Assembly: GCA_918807975.1 (NCBI GenBank)
Contig: OU964932.1
Span: 15,965,501-16,029,500, forward strand
Reading direction: 5' to 3'
Source of the DNA: Aplidium turbinatum
Lineage: Eukaryota > Chordata > Ascidiacea > Aplousobranchia > Polyclinidae
Length of the DNA: 64,000 bases
The notes under the pieces are model-generated. The model saw nothing but the letters and a program-made list of their open reading frames with translations, ran no database searches and had not been told where the DNA came from. Each line of letters begins with the position of its first letter. Within the stretch, counting starts at the first letter, position 1. Below are positions 15,301 through 27,300 of this stretch, piece by piece. Position numbers and translations under genes: made by a program.

Positions 15301-18300
15301 TACGGAAAAAAAATCGAAATATGACTCCTTGTATTTCATAAATCATTTCCTTAACAATTAGAGTATTTCGCTCCCGATGGTTAAGTGCAGGGCCGTTGAG
15401 AGGATATTTTGGGCCTGATACAAAATGAGATCGTCCGGCCTACCTCTAAATCAAGACACTTCTTTGAAAATGCAATATACCCAAAGAACATGCGGTAGTT
15501 TCTTCAAGTTCCTTAGACCCCTGGAAAGGTTACGGTCCCCTGATATTATCACGGGCCGGATGCAAAAGTACCCTCTGGACTCTTCGGTCAACTGTAGCCT
15601 ACTGGAAAAGTGAAGAGTTCTGTCAACAAAGAAATGACAGAATCAAGCAATGAAGGTTCGAGTCTCAGCGTGTGCAGACATGCAGTGCAATGCATTTCAA
15701 GAACAGTTGTTTTAGCATCGCTTATTTGGGTGAAGAACTTTGCAAACAACTTCATCTGCTTCTCATATTGCCAGTAGGTGAGACCAACGGATAAGGTTGC
15801 TTGTAAAAAGCAAGCAAAACTACACAATATTAACGCAGAAAGGCCTAACTGGTTTGCATCAGTGATGGTAACCTACTTAAATCATTTAAACTTGCGAAAC
15901 CACCAGAATTATGATCTCAATGAGGATTTACCATCCTGAGGATGAAGATTTATTAATCAACCAATTTCTTTTGAGTATCATGTTTTGGCTCATCCCTTTT
16001 ATTTTCCTAATCTTCACTTTAGAATTACCACCTGGTTTTCCAGAATGTCCTGGTAATCAAGTGTACTCGAATTGTGCCAGCTGTTTCACAACATGCGATG
16101 AGAGATCACGTCCAAAGAGGTGCACCTTGCAATGCCGCATGCAGTGTACATGTCCCTTGGACACGTTTTTGAACGGAGATATGTGTGTAACCGCAGAGCA
16201 ATGTCCAGAGCGTAAGTTCTTCATCTTAACCAAAATATCTCACTTTTGTATACCTTGTGGCCTACCAGTAGGCAGTGATTGGCATTATCGGCGATAATTT
16301 ATCGGCGATAATTATCGGCGATAAATTTTTATCGCTTATCGTTGTCGCTCAATTATTTTTTCAGTTATCGTTTATCGTTATCGCCAAAGGCAATATTTGA
16401 TTATTGCCGATAATTAATCGCCGATAAATTTTATTTCGGATCAACGCACAAGTGGAAAGACCATGAAAAGTAATATTTTTACTAGCCACCTAGTTAATGA
16501 AACTAAAATTAAAACCAGTTCTTCTTCAGTGCCTGAAGTGTATGTGCACAGGTCGTTGTCAAGGGAGGGGGCACGCCCCCTGCAGCGACGGCCTTGACAA
16601 CACAATATTTTTTAGAGTTGCAAATTGCAATGCAATGAAATGCATGCAACAAGTCTCTTGTTGTTTTGCTGCAATCGGCAATCGCGAGTTAATTTTACAA
16701 TTAAAATGTAAGCGCACAGACAGTATACAGATTCCTTTGAAGCGAAGCGAAAGAAATTGGCAAGTGGTTTGTGAAAGTGTCGCAATACGAGGCGCTTTTA
16801 CATCGGAAACATGGTCTTTCGCGCCACCTCACGATCAACTATTTTATTCTTGTGTTTTCTTTTTTCGTTGGAAGTGTTAGTTTTTAGTAATTGTCGTAAA
16901 AAAATAAAATCCCTCTCGTCAAAACATGAAACTAACTGTTTTAAGCGCATTAAATCTTTAGATGAGTAGATTAACTAAAATTGCAAGAACTTGCCTTGAG
17001 ACGTGCGGTTACGTCACAAACTCAGTTTAAAAGACAAAATTCACACACAATAACAACACAAGATCGGTTATAGACTATAAGGTCGAGTTTTTTCTAGCTT
17101 GGCGATATAACTTTAATCCAAAAATAATAACCAAATTCGTAAGTGCCATTTAACTTATAACGTTAACCCATTTGTGCCGAAAGTGAAAGTTGGCTACTTA
17201 AAAAAAATTTCGGAAAATTTAAATATTGCATAATTATGACCTGAAGAACATATCACAATTATTTTTTTCCTAATTGTGTTTGTTCTTTTTAAGAAAAAAA
17301 ACGTCCTATATATAAGACGCTACGCAAATCCGTTATCAAATTTCACAAGTTTCTTGTGCGTAATGCTTAAGCGTTATTACATTTTACTTATCGCTCAAAG
17401 TGATAAATGGGAAATGTCTTGTTCATGTCTTGTCATGTCATTATTGTCATCGAGCATTTTATTAAAATAAAAGTTCAAAAACTTTGAAGATGAAAATTAG
17501 CAAAGTAACACAATATCACTGAAAGAAGTCGTTGCGGAATATGATATTGCTTGAAGCATTTGATAATTGACATGCAGACCGACATCACATTTTTTGCATC
17601 TTGTAGTAGTTTTTGCATGACAATAGGCGCATCGAGTTGCGTGGTAAAATCAGGGATATCTAAAGAAAGGGATACGAAGGCTTTTATTACGTCTGACAAT
17701 AGAAGGGCTTTTGTTTATCGTAAATAATCTGTGTTTATTGTAAAATGACAATTGGCACCCGACAGTAGTTTAATAAATCTTGTTATGATAACTTGCATTG
17801 CACTATTAGCATCAAGCCTGGATATTCACAGCATGCTCATGGTTGCTTGTTAATTCAACTACCCATATACTTTCTTTACATCTAGCCTACTGCAAAGGCT
17901 TTGTTTAAAAAAACAGCTTACTGGTAACTTTCCAACTGTCTTTGTAAACAAGTATTCTCTAAATATGCTCTATGTAACGCTTACTAACTGTCTTTGGTAG
18001 CTGACTGTACCAGTTGCACTACAAAACTTTCTGCAATTTTGAATAGAACCTCATATTTCACGCGCTACAAACTACCGCCCTGGTAGTGTCATGAGAATAA
18101 GGCAATCACTGCGAGCCTTCGTATCCCCTTCTCTAGATATCCCTGGGTAAAATTATGCTAAATACAGTATAACCTTTCTCATTTAGGCTACCTATGCGAC
18201 CTAGCCTACCTCAATCAAATATTTTTATTCCCACTAATACAGTACCTATATTGTAATTCTTATCTCAACAACTCAGCGTTCTGCCATTGCTTTAATGAAG

Positions 18301-21300
18301 GTGTTCACAAAGAAAACAAAAAAAATTATCTGAAATCATCAGTAAATTACAATAAAAATGTGCATACTGTGGATTTCACAGTATGCACATTTTTACTACC
18401 AATAACGTTTAAGATTACTGATAAATTTTCAAGCATTTTGCGTTTTTTGGAATTTTTTCAATTATTGCTGACTTTGCTGCAAACAGCCCGTAGAAAGCAA
18501 AATACAAAGTTTAGAATTTTTTATGGTATTTTCATTTGATTTAATTACTTTTCCTACTGCACGTAAGCGGCAGTTAAACTCAATTGATAAAAGCATCCAA
18601 CTGGTATCTGAAGGTATAATTATAAGCACGGCGGTTACCTCAGTGGTTTGATTCTGGATCAAGAGGTTGAAGATTCGATACCTACTGTCGCTGTTGCGAT
18701 TCTATCCATGCATAACTTACAAAGTTTTGTCCCTTTACAGTATATTATGTTCGATTTTTCGTCATGTTGATGAAAACAGTTCGTGCTGCATGGGATGGGG
18801 TAGCGCTAATCAAGAAAAAAAATTATCGTTATCGGACATTATCTGCGATAATTTATCGCTTATCGTTATCGCTTAACTTTTTTTTGATTTATCGTTTATC
18901 GTTATCGCTTTAGGCATTTTTCGTTTATCGATTATCATCGCTTAACTGAAAAATGAGTTATCGCGCCCAACACTGCCAGTAGGCTATGCGGAGCAGTCAT
19001 TAGTCTTTTCCGTTTTCAACTTAAATATTGTGGGTTTGTACAACATACTTATTAGAAGTGCTGTAAAACCAATTAGCATAGCTTACATTTTTTTTTCAAT
19101 GTTTTGTTACAGTTTTTGATTCATGTTTGTTGCTGCTGTGCATCGCAATTGAAATGTCATTTCCAATAATAAAAGATTACCTTTATAAAGACAGCAAGAG
19201 GAAATAATAGTAGTAGCCCACAAAGGCTCAAAGCCCTTGCATTCTATCACAATTCTTTCTAGTTCTCACATGTAAAGATACTTTGAAAAGATTGATGACG
19301 TAGTTTATTGGCATATCAAATGTAAACAGTCAGATAAATGATCGAATAGTTCTACTTGTGAGATGATAGATGAAATGCTTAAACTGACGATTACTTTACC
19401 ACTTCCAGCACGTAAAGAAATCACATTCTAATCAGCAAACGTTTTTGTCAATTTCAAAATAAATAGAGACCACTACTTGCAACAGCTAGTGGCCGAGTGG
19501 TTTCGCCGGCTCTGGTGCTGGTAGATCTGAGATCGATTCCAGGTCGGGTCAAACCGAAGACTTTAAAAACGGTACCGATTGTGTTCTATCCTGCATAGCG
19601 CAGTGAGAATGAGTCGGGTAATAATGTGATAACATCGTAAACCTGATATAAATTAAAAATGAGCCCTGTCGCTAAAAGACCTTAGCTGTTGTAGAGCGAC
19701 AATAAATAAAAACCATAACATTATTATTACTTGCAACAGCTACTTTACAATTGGCAATAACTTCCACTTTTACAATCTATTTAATATCGGCTGGAACTCT
19801 ACAATCGTTTTCAATACACTTTTCAATCACAACTCTAATCCTCATACTACACAACTCTCAACAAAACTCTGATAGCTTCCAGAGGCTATGGTAACATCAC
19901 AAAAATTCATTCTTCTGGTCAACAAGTCAAAGAAGTTTCCAGAATGTCACGTACACAGAAACTTTCTAGAAGCAGATTTTACAATAACAGATTGCGTAAC
20001 TAAAGTTTGCTATCGGTCAGTAATCGTCAAAACACCACAGCAGAAGTACGCAATAAAATAGTTCACTTATTCCAGAACAAAATGTAGTTTTCGCCCGAGC
20101 TACGCATATTGATTGTGACACACTGAATAAAGTGGCTGTTGCATTGTCAGTACAATGCCTTTCAAAAAGGTGCTGCTCTACATCTCCATTACTTTTATTG
20201 CGTATGTTGTTGCATGTTTTAGCCAGAGAAAAATCACGATGCCAAAAAGCCTATGACGCAGCCGAGAGGCTTCTCAACGAAAACCCTACTTTGCAAGACG
20301 GGCCTGATTTTCCAACGTGCTTGTCCAATGGATTGTATGCTCGAAAACAATGCAACGAATTCACTTCTACCTGTTGGTGCGCGGATCCAGAGACAGGAGC
20401 TAAAGTCATTGGCACTCAAACTGGTCTCGGATTGGGCGATACTTTAGATTGCGAAGGTAAAAAACTGATCTCAAAGTGGCACTTCTGTAAACTTAAACGG
20501 TTAAGCGTTGACCTACCCTTTTGTCAGAGTTATTAAAACTAATATAGGCCTACTGTATCCCAGCAGTGAAATGCATTTTAACTAAGTTGTAATTTTATCT
20601 TTTTAATATCCAGACTGTAAAGTGAACGTTTTGTTTCTTTAACGTTAGATTTTCAAACCTTTGATTAATTAGTTAACATTATCACACAGTTTTACGTGAT
20701 AAATTGATAACTCGTTTTATCAAATTTCAGCCATTTTAGACTTATTATGTATGTTAGATGTCATTGCTCTGCCCGACAAGCCCTGTAGTAGGAAACGTGC
20801 TGAAGTCGAACGTTTTCACCGAAACAACCCTAACATCCAAGACGGTCCAATTTACCCAAAATGCACAGATGACGGTAAATTTTCCCCAAGACAGTGCAAT
20901 GGTTTCACCCAGGCGTGCTGGTGTGTTGATATTCAGACAGGAGCTATAATTCCAAACACAATGACATTACCAGGAGAGGGTGCGGGCCTTGACTGCTTTC
21001 GTAAGTTACTCAAAATAAATCTATAAAAGTTACATTTTAATGTGAGCAAAAATTAGCTTAGTCTATAGCTCACCACTGTTCATAGTTACCACACGTTACG
21101 TAGATTTTAATAGACGGTTTCATCTGGCAATGCTACTGTTGCCTAATCATCTTATAAGCTTTCCAATCAATAGGTTTTCACATCATGTCTTTTGCACCAG
21201 TCAAACTTACCAACTGTTTTTGATAAGTTTCCGCCTCGTTACTAATTGAATCTTTATTTTTTTGTCTATAACGGAGAGTTTTTCGAATTATTATTTTTTT

Positions 21301-24300
21301 TTCTAAAAGATTGGGTTAGGGTTTTTAAGTATGGATTATTTTTCGACTTTAAAGTGTTGTTACAATCACTACAGTACTGTTGTTAAGTAGATTTCATAGA
21401 ATGGTTAAAGGATCCTTTGATTCTACGTAAACCGACTTTTTATAAGCTATAATTTGTATATAGTCATTGAGTCAGCTGTTTCTATTATCTTTGCAAACGT
21501 ATAGCTCGCTTTAACAAGTTCCGGTCTATTTTACTTGTAACTTATTTGGTAGCTGCCATCACTTCGCACGACCAGTCCCCTTGTATTCTGAAACATGCGG
21601 AAGTTGAGGAAATCCACCGAAACAATCCTGACATCCAAGACGGTCCAATTTACCCAAAATGCTCAGACGACGGTACATTTACCCCAAGGCAATGTAATGG
21701 TTTCACCCAGGCGTGCTGGTGTGTTGATATTCAGACAGGAGCTATAATTCCAAACACAATGACATTACCAGGAGAGGGTGCGAGACTTGACTGTTCGGGT
21801 AAGACACTGAACTAAATCTACTTTTTAATGTAAGCATGGAAATGGATTTTTGACCAATGTAGGCCTATAATTCCTTGTATGATCTGTTTTATCTCCGTTG
21901 CTTGCAATAATCCTAATATTACGAATGGCAATTGACTGTTAGACCTGTCTTCATGGTCGTCTCGTCTTCCTGTCAGCATGAGAACTTGCAATGTATGAAT
22001 GCAACTTGTATATTTCAAACATGTAGGCTACTCTTCCTGTTTCATTTCAGTTTGGTTGAGTTTGTTTTTTTGCTGACCATCACGACGAAAAACAAGGTAG
22101 GCCTATAAGCTACCAATCACAACAGTGGTCTAGAAAGAGGTAGAAGCAACAAGTATGCTTCTGGTATCATAAAACATTGATTGATTGACTAAATGTAAAG
22201 TTACGATTTCATTTTTTTCTGTTAGCATATCTATTGCAGTTGTTTTATACTTAATGTTATGTAAGTGAAATGTCTTGGTAGCCTATATAGAAGAATATTT
22301 CTTAATTTCACTAGAATCAATCTGTAAATTTAAAAAAATATTGTGAATTCTTCTGTCCTTCAGATATTTACTGTGACTCTTTTCAAACTGCAATCCTAAC
22401 TTTTGTTTGCTTTTAAAAGCACAAAGTGAAAACCAAGGCGTTGGTTGATAGAGGGGATAACTGGAGATTTCACGCTTTCTGTTTTACAGCAAATCGTGGC
22501 CAGGATGTGCCAAGGCTTACTCCGTGCCAGCAGCAGAAAGCTGAGGCCCAAGAAGCACAATCACGGGGTGGATCGGCAAGAGGACCCATTTTTCAGCCCA
22601 TCTGCACCCAATCGGGGGCTTTTGAACCCATACAATTTCACCCGAGTGGATACTTCATGTGCGTTGATGCCGACGGGACGGAAGTGTCACGACATCGGAC
22701 TCAACCTGAGTGTAAGTATTTGCCTACAATTTTTTTTTGTCATTTTGGAATCAAACGCTATCACGAACTAGAGGCGCCACGAGGGGGAGGATTGGGGGAG
22801 CAATCGCCCCCACAAAATTTTATCTTGTTGCCCCCTAAAAAAGTCTTTAATATCATTTACATGTTTAATGACGTTTCATACATGTTTGGCTGCATTCAGT
22901 AGCTATATTTTTAAACTAAGTCTTATTTCAAATATTAAAACTGCCTCCCCCAAACAGTTGATTTTGCCCCCTTAAATTTTTCTTTCTATCTGCATCATTA
23001 TCGCGAACGCAACAACTGACAGCGTACAGTGCGCACACCTGTTGTAAAGATTATTTGCTCTTGAAAAGTATTTGCGACTTAACCCTTTCCTTCCCAGTGT
23101 TGCCGTTCGGCAATCAACGCAGTGCGCACACCTGTTGTAAAGATTGTTTGCTCTTGAAAAGTATTTGCGACTTAACCCTTTCCTTCCCAGTGTTGCCGTT
23201 AGACAACACTAAATAAAATAAACAAACAAAAAAAACTTTTTTTTCATTTTTTTTTTGAAGTCATTACTACCCCATGAAAGCTTTAGAAAAATTTTCCCGC
23301 CCAAACGGCGTTCCAGACAGTTTGATAAAACAGGCAAGCCAAGAAGTCAAAGAATGTCGTAGTTGCCCTGTAGCACTGGAAAAAGCGGCGGCCATTACAA
23401 ACTTCCTGGGTTTTTTACTTGCGAGAAATTTATTTCTGATTTGCTGATGCATGGTTTATTTTTGTTTCAGGCTTGACGCAGTGTCAGTTGCAAGCATATT
23501 ACGCTGAAGCTGACAACAGGTTGATTAACGCCAACAATTTCGTTCCACGGTGCACGGGTGACGGAAGCTACAATACAGTGCAGGTATGTGTAGGCTAATG
23601 TAAATAAACTCGTTTCTGCAAAATGTGGTTTTGCAAAAAAATATGGTTAGATGGAGTACAAACAAACAAATCAGCACAAGATTTTGCTAAAAATACGATG
23701 GGAAAAACTTTAGTTTTTCCTTGTTTTCGTGGAAGACGTGTAGGCTATTGAAAGTTACGATATTCCTATTTTTAGGCAATGTGCGATTCACTTTTTGTGG
23801 TCTGATCTTTGCATTCAAGTCACTCTCAGACCTTGTGTTGCCTGTTTCGACACAGTCAAGAGCACTTGCCTGGTAGTTTCGCCAACATAAAGTGGTACTG
23901 AATCTTGTTCCTGTTCGGCACTTAGCAATGGAATAGATTTTTCTTATTACCCGAATATACTCAGTTGCGCGTCTATACGGCTGCATTGACATTGTCTGCT
24001 TTGTAGCCTACTATTTACACACAGCGCTACATAAAAACAATTATTATTACTCGTAGAGGCTTTGAATCACTGACGCATCGCCGGTCACCAAGATTGACAG
24101 AGTGAAGTTACCTCTTGTCGTTGGTGTTGCTGAGAATTATTCCATCCACCAGGTGTCACTGAATGGAGAGCAGTTCTGAAATGCGTTGCTCAAGCGCACA
24201 CCCCGAGAGTCGAACCAGTGCCACTTGATGTTGAGGTGCCGTCGCGCGCTCAACCATTGAGCTAACGGGCGGATCAATAAAATCTTCAAAACGTATTGAT

Positions 24301-27300
24301 AAAAGCCTTTAAATCACAGTGCGATGCAGCTTCCAAAACATGCTACTGCGTTGATCGGAACGGAGAGGAAGTTCAGGGCAGCCGAATCTCAACCAACACT
24401 CCGGAAACTGCGACTGAACAATTACTCGAATGTTCACGACGTAAGACAGAGTGACAATGACAATGCCATGACCTGTTTTTATTATCAGGTTAACTTACTA
24501 TATGTTTAAAGATCGCTATAGTCAGGGGCAATAATAGAAGATCTTTTAACTATGACAAAACTACATCCAATTGCAGCAATAATAAAATCAAAAGTTTTAA
24601 AACTGTTCGGCCACACTAAAAGATCACAATTCGGAATCCGCAAAGTTTGCACAGAAGGCAAAGTAGAAGGAAAAAGGAAACGTGGCAGACAACCAAAACG
24701 ATGGCAAGACAACATTCAATCATGGACCGGACTCCACTTGACGACACTGGGCGAGCTGGCTCAAAATCGCCACTCTTGTAAGCAAATAAGCCATGTTGAT
24801 GCGCAATCTGCCGCAGGCGGAGATAACGACTGATGATGATAGTCAGGGGCATATCCAGCAAGTAGCCTTAGGGGGGAGGTGATTTCAACAAAACACGATA
24901 ATGTGTAAGTCCACATTAATCCGAACTCGCAAATACGTCTACACCGTGAACAAAGTTACTTTTCTTTGTTTTAGGGGGTGATTGCCCTTCCCTAGATCCG
25001 CCACTGGTTGTAGCCTGCTTACGGTGGTTATCACCGCTATAGCCTACTACAATTTAGGTGGTTATCACCGCATCGTCAGTAGTGACATATACTGTTAAGA
25101 TGTCCAAATGGCAGGTTTTAAAATATCAAAACAGATAGCCTACCTACAGCGCTATGTATTAATCACCCAATTAAGAATTTCACAGAATTGAGCATCACAT
25201 AATCCGTTGATTTGACCATAGAAGCACAACAACATGGAGCAACATTTTGTTTTATTGTCGAATCGTTCAGACCACGTCTCATGACAGTTCGATGAACTGT
25301 TGTGATAATACCTCACGCTATTAAATCGGCATTAACTGCATTTGTTGCACATTATTTGCTGTTTCTTTTAGTCACTAACGTACAGAAGTTTCTAATATTT
25401 TTTTTTCTATTTGCAGTTGACCCATCTCGAAATCAAAATACAAGAACTAAAGCTCAACTCGTCTTTGCTCAATGTTAGTAGGCTATGCATCTTTTTCAGA
25501 TTTTTCTGGTTAGCTTCATGCAGAGTGTAATTGTGCAGTTTGCATGTTGCCTTTAGCCGTTAGCAACACAGACCACTGGGCGGTTTTATTGTAGGCTGTT
25601 TTTTGCACAGCATAATTATTGATTAACTGTTACAACCTTTCTTCTTGGACTGCAAAGACCTCTTTCGAAGCTTAATCTTGGCAGTTTGGCATACTAGTAA
25701 CAGTTTTGAACCACCGACGCACAGGCCTGTAAATTATTTCAGCCACTACATGTTGCTGACTGGAGAGTAAGTTGTTCCATTAAAGTTTAAGAGCGATTAG
25801 CTTGATTTTGCTGCCGTTTCTTCGTTTGCAGAGCGGGTATTTATTTACTGTGAGCTATCAGGATGGATTCATGTATTTTGTCAACGAGTTGGTAGTCTAA
25901 ATGCGATTGTTGCGTTTAGCGTAGGCTACAATGGATAAACTTAAGGTTATAAAACAATGTAATTTGCATCTTCAGCAATGGGAATCAACACGGTTGACTT
26001 GCCTGTAACCGCTGACAGCGTCGCCCAGCGGCTGTACTCACGTGTTGGTCATACAGCAGTAGGTGTCGCCTTTGATTGCTCATCTCAGAATGTTTACTGG
26101 ACTGACGTTTCTTCTAAAGCAATCTTCATGACGCCCTTGTCTAATCCTGACGCCATCACTAGGGTCATCGACACAAACATGAGAAGCCCAGAAGGTCGGT
26201 AGAACTCCTATTATTCAAATTAAAAAGTGTATGTAACAAGTCTGGTTAAAGTCATCTGGTTTTTTACATTTCAACAATATGCAAACAATTTAAACTGCGT
26301 TTTAAAAAACACATTTTGCAATTTTCGCTTTAACCGAATCAAAAAACATTACAGTTTGCTAAATACTTACTTGACACGTAATATGCAGTAAGTAAATCAC
26401 ATGAAATTATTTTAACGCACCACTTTTTTGATTAAGGCGTGGCTGTGGACTTTATATCTGGTAACATATACTGGACGGATTCTGGAACAGACACCATTGA
26501 GGTGGCCAAAAAAGACGGCTCCAATAGAGCTATCTTAGTATCAAGTGGTCTAAGAAACCCACGTGGAATAGCTGTTGATCCGTTTGGAGGGTAAAGTATT
26601 ATTCAAAAAGTGTAATTTTATCGTAGTATTCTTCATGAAGAGACTAAGTAATTTGTTGCTGCATCCAATGCAAATATTCACAATACTCAACAAAGCAAGG
26701 CGCAGCCGGGTATATTGTTCCCCTGAACCCATTCCATTACTGAATGCCAAGCATGCATAGGATTCATTGCCACGTTTAAAAAAGTCTTTAGTATGACCCG
26801 ACAGGGTATCGAACCCAGGCCTACCGATTTAGAGGCGAATACTCACCGCCAACATGGGGTCACAAAAAGGTTTCAAATGATCTTACAAAGACGACAACAA
26901 AGCAAAAATAATCGGCAATTTATAAATTTTAGGCAAATGTACTGGACAGATTGGAACCGAAGAGACCCAAAAATTATGACTGCCAATTTAGACGGGAGCA
27001 ATCCTACCGTCTTTCTACGTACTGACCTTAACTTGCCCAATGACATCGCAATTGATCCATTTAATCGTCGACTCTGCTTCGTGGATGCCGGTAAAATTAA
27101 CTTGCTTTGTTCAATTATCGCTTGTTCATCGAGCGACAACGAACTTTTGAAAGTAATCAATCTCATAAGAAATTGATGATATGAGCCACAGTACGGTAGA
27201 TAGATTTTAAACACAAAATATCGTTGATTTGCAACATTATTTACAAGTTAAAGCTTTGGTAGAAAGTTTGCTTTGTTGAACCATGGAGAATTCTTTATTT

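Larger units (their letters stand above)
16273..18975. mobile_element. hAT-type element, 2.7 kb, with TTATCG-rich ends
   Basis: Ends CAGTGATTGGCATTATCGG and CGCGCCCAACACTG. Perfect 8-bp duplication CCAGTAGG at 16265-16272 and 18976-18983. Both ends carry dense TTATCG/CGATAA motifs (about 16285-16435 and 18815-18965), probably subterminal transposase sites. No transposase recognised. Hosts a second hAT MITE and a SINE piece. Confidence 0.92.

Noticed and set aside
15373-15620. CAGGGCCGTTGAGAGG as a hAT end
   Set aside because: No matching right end or duplication found, so no element called.
16497-16880. 127-codon frame within the 2.7-kb hAT element
   Set aside because: No hAT transposase, BED finger or other motif; likely chance.
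23027-23205. CRISPR-like array
   Set aside because: Only two adjacent copies with no spacers, in an animal intron.
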